From: UBA9676 sp963741615
GTDB taxonomy: Bacteria; Actinomycetota; Actinomycetes; Streptosporangiales; Streptosporangiaceae
Reading direction: 5' to 3'
DNA: 64,000 nucleotides
NCBI GenBank assembly: GCA_963741615.1
Contig: CAVUIU010000029.1
Coordinates: forward strand, 62,001-126,000
Below are positions 43,166 to 52,022 of the stretch, in pieces. Below the pieces are notes generated by a model, which saw nothing but the letters and a program-made list of their open reading frames with translations, did no database searches and was not told the DNA's origin. A program made the position numbers and the translations under genes. Every line of letters begins with the position of its first letter. The stretch's first letter is position 1.

Positions 43166-45466
43166 TTACGGGTACTTCCGCTGGATCAAGGCGTTCAGGC
43201 GGTCCCGGTCCGGGGCGAGCAGGGCCTTGACGCCCTCAGCGCTCACATCCGCGACGATGACGTCGCCAACCTCGTCGTGGACGTCGCTGAAGAGGCCGTG
43301 CGCCTTCATCTTCTGTGCCTGGTAACGGTTGTCGTCGGTCGGGCTGACGTAGTGCACCGTCCGGACCTTGTAGCGGTGGACCAGGAACAGATGGTTCAGC
43401 GTCATCAGGCGCTTCTTGCGCAGGGCCGTGTCGAAGGTGTTCTGGTCCCGGATGGACAGGATGTTGCGCCCCCGGCGATCCACGATCACGTCGAAGATGA
43501 TGTTGGCGACCTTTTCCCCGCTCGTCTTGGACAGGGTGAGCTCCAGCAACTCCGAGCCGGCCGTGTTCGGCCGCAGTCCGACCCGCAGCGAGCCCGGGAC
43601 CTGGTGGTGCTTGGCCCACGTCGCGAGCCATTCCTCAAGCAGCTTGGTCGGCACCTCGGTCTGGACCAGGTGCTGGTGCTGTGTCGAGCCCTTGCCCATC
43701 GCTTTGGTGGCCGCCGTGCCGCCCGATGAAGCCATGAGCGCCGCATCCAGCCGCGGCCCGCCCACCAGCGTCTGCGGCGTCCGGTAGGGCGATTCGACCA
43801 GGCGGAGCTTTCGCTGCAGCCGGGCCAGGGAGAGCATGCCGTCCTGCTTGAGCGCGGTGGCGAACTCCTCGGCCGCCAGGCCGTCGATCTGATGTCCGCC
43901 GTAGGTAATGAAGTTGAAGACGAACCCCAGCTCGCCGAGCTCCTGCGGGAATCGCCTCATTTCCTCCTCGCTCATCCCGGTCGTGTCCCAGTTGAACGAT
44001 GGTGACAGGTTGTACGCGAGCATCTTGGCGGGGAACTCGGCGTGGATGGCCTCGGCGAAGCGCCGGGCGTCCGCCAGGTTCGCGGTCTTGGTCTCCATCC
44101 ACAGGAGGTCGGCGAACGGGGCGACAGCCAGCGACCTGGCGACCGCATACTCGATTCCGCCCTGTACCTGGTAGTAGCCCTCGGTGGTCTTGGAGACCTC
44201 GCAATCCCAGGCGATGTCAACGCCCATGGATCTGGCCCTGGCCCGGGCGGCGTGGAACGACGTCCGGTTCGCGAAGGCCAGCCACTCGGCGGCGCCCATG
44301 TCGAAGAGCTCACCCTCGCTGGCGCGGAACTCGATCACGTCCGCGACCGCCTCGGGGTAGCTCTTCAGGCCGGCCTCGGACTGCCACGCCTCCAGGTACC
44401 GCGTCTCGACTCTGTCCATCAGCGCCTCGAACGACGACCCGCCGGCCTGCTGGAACGCCTCCGCGCTCTCTTCGAGCACACGCATCACGCCTGTCCGTGC
44501 GAGCCAGGCGCTGGCCTCGTCGTACTCCTCGGCGGAGATCTTGAACAGGAGATGACCGCGCGCGTCGTCGACGCCCTGCTCGCGGAGCTTCCTCAAGATG
44601 GTGAGGTAGCCGACCTTGTAGGTCGGCAGCTCAACGTTGGTGGCGCCCAGGATGAACGGATGGTCACGCTCGTCCCCGCGCCCCTCCAGGAACGTGGCCG
44701 ATTCAGCGTCGGTCCGGGCCACGATGACACCGGGCACCCTCATGACATCGAGCTGGAAGCGCGCGGCGCTCAGCCGCTTGATCTGCTCGTCCACGCCGAC
44801 GAGCACCTTTCCCCCCTGGTGCCCGCACTTCTTGGCGCCGGGCTTCTGGTCCTCGATGTGATAGCCGGGGACCCCGACCTCGACGAAACGACGGACCAGA
44901 TTACGGACGTGCGCGTCACCGCCGTGTCCGGTGTCGGCGTCGGCGATGATGAATGGCCGGTAGTCGATCTCGGGGGAGGCGGCGCGCTGCGCCTCGCTCA
45001 GGCGCGAGCGGGCGTAGCGCTGGTTCCGGTCCGCCGTGAGCAGGGCGCGCACGATCGGCGCGGCCTCGTCGGGCACCTGGGAGAGCGGATAGCTGGCCAG
45101 GTCGGGTCCCGGGTCCTCGGTCACGGATCCCCTGGCCGACGTGGCCCATCCGCCCAGGTAGATGCCCTCGATGCCCATCCGCTTCAGGACGACCGCCTGA
45201 CCAGGTGAATAGGGACCGAAGGTGGTGATCTGCTTGCGCTCGGCGAAGAGCTGCTGGAGCCGCTCGTAGAACTGCTCCGCCGCCACCCTCGCCACGGTGT
45301 AGTCGGTGGGGATGGTGCCCCGTTGCTCCACCACCTGGCGCGCGGAATACAGACGCGTGGCGCCCTCGAATCGAGGACTGGCAAACCAGCTGGCGGACTC
45401 GACGATTTCCGACTCGAACGAGCTCATGGCTGGCTTCTCGGCGACTTCCGACTCCAAAGACCTCAT
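43166..45466 (-). CDS. aceA: Isocitrate lyase, large (AceA/ICL2-type) form
   Basis: A 766-residue enzyme cleaving isocitrate to succinate and glyoxylate in the glyoxylate shunt. The catalytic KKCGH motif is intact in GAKKCGHQGGKVLVG (about residue 218). Further signatures: IADADTGHGGDAHVRNLVRR, YHIEDQKPG, ARTDAESATF, LAYNLSPSFNWDTTG and HLVQTEVPTKLLEEW. It has the long C-terminal extension (residues about 590-766, RNILSIRDQNTFDTAL and VSPTDDNRYQAQKMKAH) known from mycobacterial ICL2. The ATG at 45466 follows AGGAG; another ATG lies 13 codons downstream. No malate synthase gene in the window. Confidence 0.96.
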   Translation of the reverse strand: MRSLESEVAEKPAMSSFESEIVESASWFASPRFEGATRLYSARQVVEQRGTIPTDYTVARVAAEQFYERLQQLFAERKQITTFGPYSPGQAVVLKRMGIEGIYLGGWATSARGSVTEDPGPDLASYPLSQVPDEAAPIVRALLTADRNQRYARSRLSEAQRAASPEIDYRPFIIADADTGHGGDAHVRNLVRRFVEVGVPGYHIEDQKPGAKKCGHQGGKVLVGVDEQIKRLSAARFQLDVMRVPGVIVARTDAESATFLEGRGDERDHPFILGATNVELPTYKVGYLTILRKLREQGVDDARGHLLFKISAEEYDEASAWLARTGVMRVLEESAEAFQQAGGSSFEALMDRVETRYLEAWQSEAGLKSYPEAVADVIEFRASEGELFDMGAAEWLAFANRTSFHAARARARSMGVDIAWDCEVSKTTEGYYQVQGGIEYAVARSLAVAPFADLLWMETKTANLADARRFAEAIHAEFPAKMLAYNLSPSFNWDTTGMSEEEMRRFPQELGELGFVFNFITYGGHQIDGLAAEEFATALKQDGMLSLARLQRKLRLVESPYRTPQTLVGGPRLDAALMASSGGTAATKAMGKGSTQHQHLVQTEVPTKLLEEWLATWAKHHQVPGSLRVGLRPNTAGSELLELTLSKTSGEKVANIIFDVIVDRRGRNILSIRDQNTFDTALRKKRLMTLNHLFLVHRYKVRTVHYVSPTDDNRYQAQKMKAHGLFSDVHDEVGDVIVADVSAEGVKALLAPDRDRLNALIQRKYP

Positions 45467-45697
45467 GACTGACTCCTGCCGCTGCCGCAGGCTCCCATCC
45501 GATCCGGCCGCGGGCCCAGCAGGTAGAGGCAAAGGTCCCAGCTCTCACCCTGCGTAGTGTGGACTGAACAAGATCTTTCTTCAGACACCGCTGGACGCGG
45601 TGACGCTGGCACTACTGATCAGCTACCTGCGCTACCGGCCCGATGCGCCACCCGCGCAGGCCAGCGCCATCGGCCGTGAGCGCCCCACCGGGCCCTG

Positions 45698-47296
45698 CTA
45701 CGGGCGGGTGCCGAACGAGGGCCGCCCGGTCTGCTCGGGCAGGACCCGGTAGGCATCCCGCACCCACGCGCACAGCAGCGGCCTGCTATCGCGCGGATCG
45801 ATCAGATCCTGCACGCCGAACCGCTCTGCGGTGCGGAACGGCGAGCTGACAGCCGCCAGCTCGCGGCGGATCCGCTCGATCTCCGCGCCGGGGTCGGCGG
45901 CCTTCGCCAGCTGAGCCCGGAACGCCGCCTCGATGCCGCCCTGCACGGGCAGTGACCCCCAGTCGCCCGACGGCCAGGCCCAGCTGCGGCCGGCCCGGTG
46001 GCGGTTGACGATCCCCGCCCCACCCACGCCGTACACCCGGCGCACGATCAGTTCCGCCTGCGGGACGCGGGCCTGGTAAACAGCCGTTATGGCGCGGGCT
46101 GCGTGCCGGATGGTGCCGCGTTCCTCGGCCGCCCTTCCCACCGCCACGCCGCCCTGATCGGTGAGGCTGACGATCGGCAGGTGGAACGTCTGGCACAGGT
46201 CCACCAGGCGGGTGATCGCCTGGGCCCCCCCGACCGACATGGTGGTGCCGTGGTACGGATCGGTGGCCAGGATCCCGACGGGATGACCGTCCAGCCGGGC
46301 GAGCGCGGTGACCGTGCCGCCGCCGTATTCCGCGTAGGCGAACACCGAACCGCGGTCGAAGATCGCCTCCAGGACCGGCCCGACCCGGTACGGCCTGCGG
46401 GGGTTGCGCGGGACCGCCGCCAACAGGGTCTCCTCGCGCCGGCCGGGCGGGTCGTCGCAGCCGAGGACCGGTGGCAGCTCGTGCACACTTCCCGGGAGGT
46501 AGGACAGGAAGCTGCGGATCATCCCGAAGGCGGCATCTTCGGATGCGGCGAACCGCTCGATCGTGCCGTCACGGCGGTGCACGGCAGCGCCGCCGAGTTC
46601 CTCCTTGGTGAGCTCTTCGCCGGTGCTGCTGCGCACGACCGGCGGCCCAGCGGTGAAGAGCTGCCCGATTCCGGTCACCATGACCGCGAAGTGCGACATG
46701 ACCAGCCGCGCCGCGCCGAGGCCCACGGCCGGGCCGAGACACGCCGCCACCACCGGCACCAGGGAGAGGTTGTCGACGACGGCGTCCCACCCGGGGTTGA
46801 CGGGCAGATAGGCATAGCCGGCCTCATAGGTCATCTTGACGCTGCCGCCGCCGCTCGCGCCGTCCAGCAGCCGGACGACCGGCAGCCGCATCTGGTTCGC
46901 GTACTGCTCGGAGAAGATCTGCCTGGCGTGGATCGCCGCGTCGCCCGAGCCGCCGCGCACCGTGAAGTCGTCGGCACCGAGCATGACCGCGCGCCCGTCG
47001 ATGCGGGCCGTACCGGCGATGAAGTTGGCCGGCCGGACCGAGACGAGGCGGCCGTCCGCGTCATAGTCGCCGAACCCGGCCAGAGCGCCGATCTCTGCGA
47101 AGCTGCCGGGGTCGGCCAGCCGGTCGATGCGCTCACGCACAGTCAGCCGTCCCGAGGCGCGCTGGCGCTCGACCTTCGCTGGCCCGCCCATGGCCTGGGC
47201 CAGTTCCCGGCGGTGGTGGATTTCCTCCACCTCCGGCGTCCAGCTGCCTGGCTCATGGCCGCCCGGCGGCTGGGCCCGGTCATCTGGTCCGCTCAC
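45698..47296 (-). CDS. Acyl-CoA carboxylase carboxyltransferase (beta) subunit
   Basis: A 532-residue carboxyltransferase of the acetyl-/propionyl-CoA carboxylase type. RASGRLTVRERIDRLADPGS opens the N domain. LLDGASGGGSVKMTYEAG (oxyanion glycine pair, about 145), then MVTGIGQLFTAGPPVV, GGAAVHRRDGTIERFAA, the acyl-CoA pocket YAEYGGGTVTALARLDG and GGVAVGRAAEERGTIRHAAR follow. It transfers CO2 from biotin to an acyl-CoA. The C-terminal half diverges from housekeeping AccD (for example RAGRSWAWPSGDWGSLPVQG), as in paralogues acting in catabolism. No biotin-carrier gene is next to it, so its alpha subunit must be elsewhere. Confidence 0.92.
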   Translation of the reverse strand: MSGPDDRAQPPGGHEPGSWTPEVEEIHHRRELAQAMGGPAKVERQRASGRLTVRERIDRLADPGSFAEIGALAGFGDYDADGRLVSVRPANFIAGTARIDGRAVMLGADDFTVRGGSGDAAIHARQIFSEQYANQMRLPVVRLLDGASGGGSVKMTYEAGYAYLPVNPGWDAVVDNLSLVPVVAACLGPAVGLGAARLVMSHFAVMVTGIGQLFTAGPPVVRSSTGEELTKEELGGAAVHRRDGTIERFAASEDAAFGMIRSFLSYLPGSVHELPPVLGCDDPPGRREETLLAAVPRNPRRPYRVGPVLEAIFDRGSVFAYAEYGGGTVTALARLDGHPVGILATDPYHGTTMSVGGAQAITRLVDLCQTFHLPIVSLTDQGGVAVGRAAEERGTIRHAARAITAVYQARVPQAELIVRRVYGVGGAGIVNRHRAGRSWAWPSGDWGSLPVQGGIEAAFRAQLAKAADPGAEIERIRRELAAVSSPFRTAERFGVQDLIDPRDSRPLLCAWVRDAYRVLPEQTGRPSFGTRP

Positions 47297-47358
47297 GTGC
47301 GCCTCCCCTCACGCTCGCCGGCTGGGCGCGGATCAGGCCGGTCCGGCGCCCGCCGGCG

Positions 47359-48027
47359 TCAGGCGGGCGGGCTGGTGGCTGCCCGGCGGGTGGCCATCAG
47401 GACGGTGTCGTGGACCGTGACCTCGGTGCCGTCGGGGGTGGAGGCCGGCCGGGGGCGGGCATCGCTGACTTCGACCGCCCATGAGTCGTCCAGCAGGGCC
47501 ACGATCTCCTCCGGTGCGTAGAAGACCTCAGGCATCGGCGGACGGGCCACGCCAGTGGCCAGATCCGACGGGTGGTGGCCGACCACTAGCAGCGTTCCGC
47601 CGGCCCGGACCGAGGCGGCCAGCGCGGTGAACAGCCGGGTGCGGGGTTCCGGCGGCAATTGCATGAACTGCGCCGAGACCAGGTCGAAGGAGCCGGGCCC
47701 GGGCGGGTTTGCCAGCAGGTCCACCTGCCGCCACTCGATGCGTGCGGACGTCACCGGGTCGGTGTCGCGGGCATGCCGCGCGCCCCGCTCCAGCGCGACG
47801 CCGGAAATGTCGGCCGCGACCACCATCCATCCCCGCCTGGCCAGCCAGATAGCGTCGGCTCCCTCGCCACACCCCACGTCCAGCGCCCGGCCGGGTGGCC
47901 GGGCCGCGACCTCGGCCACCAGCTGCGGGTTCGGGTCGCCGCTCCAGACCTGCGGCGCAGAGCGGTAGCGCTCGTCCCAGAAAGCCTCGCCGAAGACGGA
48001 ACCCGTGCCATGAGCATGCTCACTCAT
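47359..48027 (-). CDS. Class I SAM-dependent methyltransferase
   Basis: A 222-residue methyltransferase. Near the N-terminus FGEAFWDERYRSAPQVWSGD is typical of a TehB/UbiE-like group. The SAM-binding motif I is RALDVGCGEGADAIWLARRG (about 47), with the acidic end of strand 2 in VVAADISG, then motif IV in GSFDLVSAQFMQLPP and a hydrophobic VRAGGTLLVVGHHPSD. No target-binding domain. The ATG at 48027 gives the expected length; the frame extends upstream without a ribosome site. Lies convergent to nothing and 100 bases from the divergent giant cyclase gene. Confidence 0.9.
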   Translation of the reverse strand: MSEHAHGTGSVFGEAFWDERYRSAPQVWSGDPNPQLVAEVAARPPGRALDVGCGEGADAIWLARRGWMVVAADISGVALERGARHARDTDPVTSARIEWRQVDLLANPPGPGSFDLVSAQFMQLPPEPRTRLFTALAASVRAGGTLLVVGHHPSDLATGVARPPMPEVFYAPEEIVALLDDSWAVEVSDARPRPASTPDGTEVTVHDTVLMATRRAATSPPA

Positions 48028-48130
48028 CTGCCCAGTATGGCCTCCCGCAGATGGCCACCATCGCGGCTCCCGGATGATCTCCGGCGCCTGGTTCTCGTCA
48101 GGGCGTGCCACGGGGCCTGATAATCGGGGG

Positions 48131-51100
48131 ATGGGGGAGCTCCCAGCCGGGACGATCACGATGTTGTTCAGCGACATCGAGGGGTCGACGACGCTGCTGG
48201 CTCGTCTGGGTGACCGCTACGGTGAGGCGCTGTCGGCCCAGCGGGCGCTGATGCGGGCGGCGTTCGCCCGCCGCGGCGGCCAGGAGATGGGAACCGAGGG
48301 GGACAGCTTCTTCGTGGTCTTCGCATCGGCCGCTGACGCGGTGGACTGCTGCGTGGCGGCGCAGCGGGCGCTGGCTGACCATGACTGGCCCGGTGAGGTG
48401 GCGGTGCGGGTGCGGATGGGCCTGCACTCCGGGGAGCCAGCCCGGCACGAGGACGGATACCTGGGGATGGACGTGCACCGGGCGGCCCGGATCGCGGCGA
48501 CGGCGCACGGCGGCCAGGTGGTGCTGTCGGAGGCGACCAGACAGCTGGTGGCCGCCCGGCTGCCGGCCGGGGTGTCTGTCAAGGACCTCGGATTTCACCG
48601 GCTGAAGGACATTGCCGCGCCGGAGCACATCTACCAGCTGGTCGTACCTGGCCTGCTGGAACGGTTCCCGCCGCTGAAGAGCCCGATGGCGGAGGCGCCG
48701 GCGGCCGCCCCGGTCGCCGGATCGGTGCCCATCGTCGGCCGGGTTGCCGAGCGGAAGGCCCTGCTGGCTGCGTACGCGCAGGTGGGGGCCGGTCAGTCGC
48801 AGGTCCTGCTGCTCACCGGAGCCGCGGGCATCGGCAAGACCAGGCTCGTCCAGGAACTCTGTGCTCAGGCGGCGTCGGCGGCTGGCGGGGCGCAGGTTCT
48901 GGTCGGGGAGTCGGCGCCGCTGGCGGGTGCCGCGCTCGCTTACGGGCCGTTCGTGGCCGCCCTGCGTGATCAGGCCGGATGGCTGCTCGCCGACGACGGC
49001 GCGGGCGACATGCTCGCCGCCAGGCACCGCCTCTTCGTGCGCGTGCTTGACTTGCTGGCGGGCCTAGCGGCCAAGTCACCGGTGGTCCTCGTGCTGGAAG
49101 ATCTGCATTGGGCCGATGAATCCTCCCGCGAGCTGCTGGCCTTCCTCGCGGTCCGGCTGCGCGACAAGCCGGTGATGATGATCGGCACGCTGCGCGAGGA
49201 GGAACTGGCCGGCGGCGTCGGGCGGTGGCTCGCCGAACTGGAGCAGCGCCCCGGCGTGACCCGGCTGCGGCTGCGGCGTCTCACCGACAGCGAGATCGCC
49301 GAGCTGGTCACCGACTTGCTGCCGGCCGCGGCCGCCAGTGCGGAGCGGATGGCGGCGGTGGTCGCCGCCTCGGAAGGCAACCCGCTGTATGCCAGGGAAC
49401 TCGCGTACGCCGGCCCACAGGCGCTGCCCGCCTCCATCACCGATGCCGTGCTGGCCAAGGCGGCCGGCCTCACGGCACAAGCCAGGGCGGTTGTCGACCA
49501 GGTCTGTGTCGCGGACGGCGGGATGTCCCATGACCTGCTGGCCGCGACCGTCCCGCTGCCGGAGAACCGCCTGCTGGCTTCGACGCGCCGGGCCGTCGCC
49601 TCCGGGTTGCTAGTCACCGCGGGAGACGGCTACGCCTTCGGCCACGCGCTGATCCGGCAGGTGCTGTACGCCCATCTGCTGCCAGGTGAGCAGCGGCACC
49701 TGCACCGCCGTCTCGCGGAGGCTCTCGCCGCCCGGGCGGACTCCGATTCCGGCCTCCTTGCCCAGCACTGGCACCTGGCGGGCTGCCCTGACCGGGCCGC
49801 CGGCGCGGCCGTCGTGGCGGCGCGTCACGCGGTGTCGGCGCGCGCGTACCCGGAGGCCGTCCGTTACTACGCCCTGGCCATCGAGCTGGCTGATTGGCTG
49901 CCGGAATCCGGTCCCGCTCTCGCGGAGGAGGCGGCACAGGCGGCGAGCTGGGCGGGTGACCCGGATCGTGCCGCCGAGTGGGCGGCGCAGGCGCTTGCCC
50001 AGTCCAGCTCCGCAAGCCCGGCCGGCCGGGCACGGCTGCTGGAGCGCATGGGGCGTTACCGGTTCGAGGCCGGAGACCTCAACGCAGCCGTCAACGCCAC
50101 CGGGCGGGCGGTGGCCCTGCTTTCGGATGGCCCACCGTCTGCCTTGCGGGCGCGGGTCCTCGCCGCGCTTGCCACCTGGCGCATGCTGCTCGGCGAATTC
50201 GGCGATGCGCTGCCGATTGCCGTGCGGGCGGTTGCGGAGGCGCAGCAGGCTGGCGCGGTGGCGGAGCATGCCCATGGCCTGGCGACGCTCGGCATCATCC
50301 AGGCGCATGCCGGGGAGCTCGACGACGGGATAACGGCGTTGCGGAGGTCGCTCACCCTCGCCCGCCGCACCAGCAACGTTGAGGATGTTGTCCGGGCCGC
50401 GGCCAACCTCATGTACCTGCTGTACACAGCCGGCCGTTTCACCGAGGCGCTCGAGGTGGCGCGGACCGGGCGGCGGGCGGCCACATCCCTGGACGCGCCA
50501 CCGGCGCTGACGTCAGCGCTGGATAACAACGCCGCGGCCGCCCTCTACGCGACCGGGCGGTGGCGGGAAGCCGATCAGCTGCTGGCCGAGGTGATCGGCG
50601 AGTCCGAGGTAACGGTCACCCGGTACCTGGAACTCATGCAGCTGGAACTCGCCGTCGGCCGAGGCGACGGCCAGCGGGCGGCAAAGCTGGCCGCGGCCCT
50701 GGAAAAGGCACCCCCCGATCCCGGGCTCATCGGCCCGCTGCGTGCCTGCCTCGCCGAACAGGCCCTGTATGGCGGCGATCTGGCGATGGCTGCCGGTGAG
50801 GTGCTGGACGGGCTCGCGGTGCTGGCGGGCACCGGCTGGTCCGAGGAGGAGATCCGGCTGCTGGCCGCCGGGGCCCGGGTTGCCGCCGACCTCGCAGCGC
50901 TGCCGGCTGCAGCGCGGCCGGGGGACCTTCCGGAGCTCTGGGAGTCGGCCGCCGTCACCTTCAACGACAGGGCGCGGGCCATCAAGGACCGGGACGGCGC
51001 CCGGCAGCCGGGGGTAGCCGCCTTCGGGACGCAGGCAGCCGCCGAGCACGCCCGCGAGCAAGGGACCGAGGACGGGCCCGCCTGGAGCTCGGCGGCTGAC

Positions 51101-51307
51101 GCATGGCGGGCGGCCGGCCAGCCGTACCGGGAGGCATACGCACGCCTGCGCGCGGCCGAGGCCGCGGCCCGGGCAGGCCAGCGCAGGCAGGCGGCGCGTG
51201 CCCTCGCCGCCGGCGAGGTCCTGGCCCGCGGGCTCCCGTCGGCTCCGCTGCTCAGCCTCGCCGCGGAACTTGCGCGCCGGGCGGGGCTGACCCCTGGCAC
51301 GGGCTAG
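48131..51307 (+). CDS. Class III cyclase-STAND ATPase-TPR regulator
   Basis: A 1058-residue signalling protein. N-terminal class III cyclase domain (about 8-165): TMLFSDIEGSTTLLARLGDR and TEGDSFFVVF provide both metal-binding Asp, but the transition-state Asn is replaced by His in LGMDVHRAARIAATAHGGQV, so catalysis may be lost or altered. AAA_16-type ATPase from about 200: VGRVAERKALLAAYAQ, P-loop GAAGIGKTRLVQ (about 235), Walker B VLEDLHWADESS (about 325). A long TPR region follows (about 560-1058; AAQAASWAGDPDRAAEWAAQ, ARLLERMGRYRFEAGDLNAA). No DNA-binding domain is seen. ATG at 48131 behind GGGGG. Confidence 0.93.
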   Translation: MGELPAGTITMLFSDIEGSTTLLARLGDRYGEALSAQRALMRAAFARRGGQEMGTEGDSFFVVFASAADAVDCCVAAQRALADHDWPGEVAVRVRMGLHSGEPARHEDGYLGMDVHRAARIAATAHGGQVVLSEATRQLVAARLPAGVSVKDLGFHRLKDIAAPEHIYQLVVPGLLERFPPLKSPMAEAPAAAPVAGSVPIVGRVAERKALLAAYAQVGAGQSQVLLLTGAAGIGKTRLVQELCAQAASAAGGAQVLVGESAPLAGAALAYGPFVAALRDQAGWLLADDGAGDMLAARHRLFVRVLDLLAGLAAKSPVVLVLEDLHWADESSRELLAFLAVRLRDKPVMMIGTLREEELAGGVGRWLAELEQRPGVTRLRLRRLTDSEIAELVTDLLPAAAASAERMAAVVAASEGNPLYARELAYAGPQALPASITDAVLAKAAGLTAQARAVVDQVCVADGGMSHDLLAATVPLPENRLLASTRRAVASGLLVTAGDGYAFGHALIRQVLYAHLLPGEQRHLHRRLAEALAARADSDSGLLAQHWHLAGCPDRAAGAAVVAARHAVSARAYPEAVRYYALAIELADWLPESGPALAEEAAQAASWAGDPDRAAEWAAQALAQSSSASPAGRARLLERMGRYRFEAGDLNAAVNATGRAVALLSDGPPSALRARVLAALATWRMLLGEFGDALPIAVRAVAEAQQAGAVAEHAHGLATLGIIQAHAGELDDGITALRRSLTLARRTSNVEDVVRAAANLMYLLYTAGRFTEALEVARTGRRAATSLDAPPALTSALDNNAAAALYATGRWREADQLLAEVIGESEVTVTRYLELMQLELAVGRGDGQRAAKLAAALEKAPPDPGLIGPLRACLAEQALYGGDLAMAAGEVLDGLAVLAGTGWSEEEIRLLAAGARVAADLAALPAAARPGDLPELWESAAVTFNDRARAIKDRDGARQPGVAAFGTQAAAEHAREQGTEDGPAWSSAADAWRAAGQPYREAYARLRAAEAAARAGQRRQAARALAAGEVLARGLPSAPLLSLAAELARRAGLTPGTG

Positions 51308-51515
51308 CCAGTCCCCTGGGACGGGCTGGCCAGCGCCGGTACCGGGAGTCGCGCGCACCTCGCTCATCAGTGAGCGCACCTCCGCCGTGCACATCTCCCG
51401 TACCTCTGACAAACTTGGTGTGCATGACCATGCCCAGGCGGCAAAGTCTGGCGCGCGGCCGGTGGTGGCCCACCCTCTCCCTCGGCCCAGCCGGCGCGAT
51501 CGAAGGAGGAACCCC

Positions 51516-52007
51516 ATGCCCCCGCAACCAGGCCTTCGGCTGCAGATCGGAACCGATCCGACTGCGTGGGTCCTTCAGAATGCCAACGAGAGCGCGGTCG
51601 CGGCGCAGTTGAGTCAGGCCACCGGTCCTGTCGTGCTGCAGGTCGTCGCCCCGGTCCAGGGCCAGCTGGTGCTGTCGGTGCGGTCTGCGGGAACGGTCTC
51701 GCTGCTCGCGCCGCCTTCCACCGGCGGCGCGCACCCCACCGGCGTCACCGGGGTGGGGATGCCCGTGATGTACCTCCCATCGGTGACCGCCGCAACCGAG
51801 GTTCCGGGTTATGAGCTGGACGCCGGAACCAATCTGGCGGTACTGGAGCAGGAAATCGTTGCCGCGATGACCGGCGGCACCCGTCTCACCGTTCACATCA
51901 GCGTCCCGTCCGGCAGCGGCCTCCTCGTCCTCAATGGTGCCGCTCTGGCCTTCGTGGTCCTCGCCCAGCTCCCGCCCGTTGTCCACGGCGCACACCCGAC
52001 CGGGTAG
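51516..52007 (+). CDS. Hypothetical protein
   Basis: A 163-residue protein I do not recognise: LRLQIGTDPTAWVLQNANES, AAQLSQATGPVVLQVVAPVQ, GQLVLSVRSAGTVSLLAPPS, LPSVTAATEVPGYELDAGTN then LAVLEQEIVAAMTGG and a Val-rich C-terminus. The short motif GAHPTG occurs twice (STGGAHPTGVTG and at the very end, HGAHPTG). Soluble, mostly beta-strand-like pattern. The ATG at 51516 follows AAGGAGGAACCCC, a strong ribosome site, which sets the start; about 43 upstream codons are open but basic and without a site. Confidence 0.7.
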   Translation: MPPQPGLRLQIGTDPTAWVLQNANESAVAAQLSQATGPVVLQVVAPVQGQLVLSVRSAGTVSLLAPPSTGGAHPTGVTGVGMPVMYLPSVTAATEVPGYELDAGTNLAVLEQEIVAAMTGGTRLTVHISVPSGSGLLVLNGAALAFVVLAQLPPVVHGAHPTG

Positions 52008-52022
52008 CCGGCCAGGGATTGG

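Noticed and set aside
45560..45697. Plus-strand frame reading DAVTLALLISYLRYR, weakly integrase-like
   Set aside because: Fewer than 20 residues of similarity and no other integrase motif; too short to call.
47659..48120. Frames opposite the methyltransferase gene
   Set aside because: Arginine/alanine/proline-rich shadow translation of a clear SAM methyltransferase.
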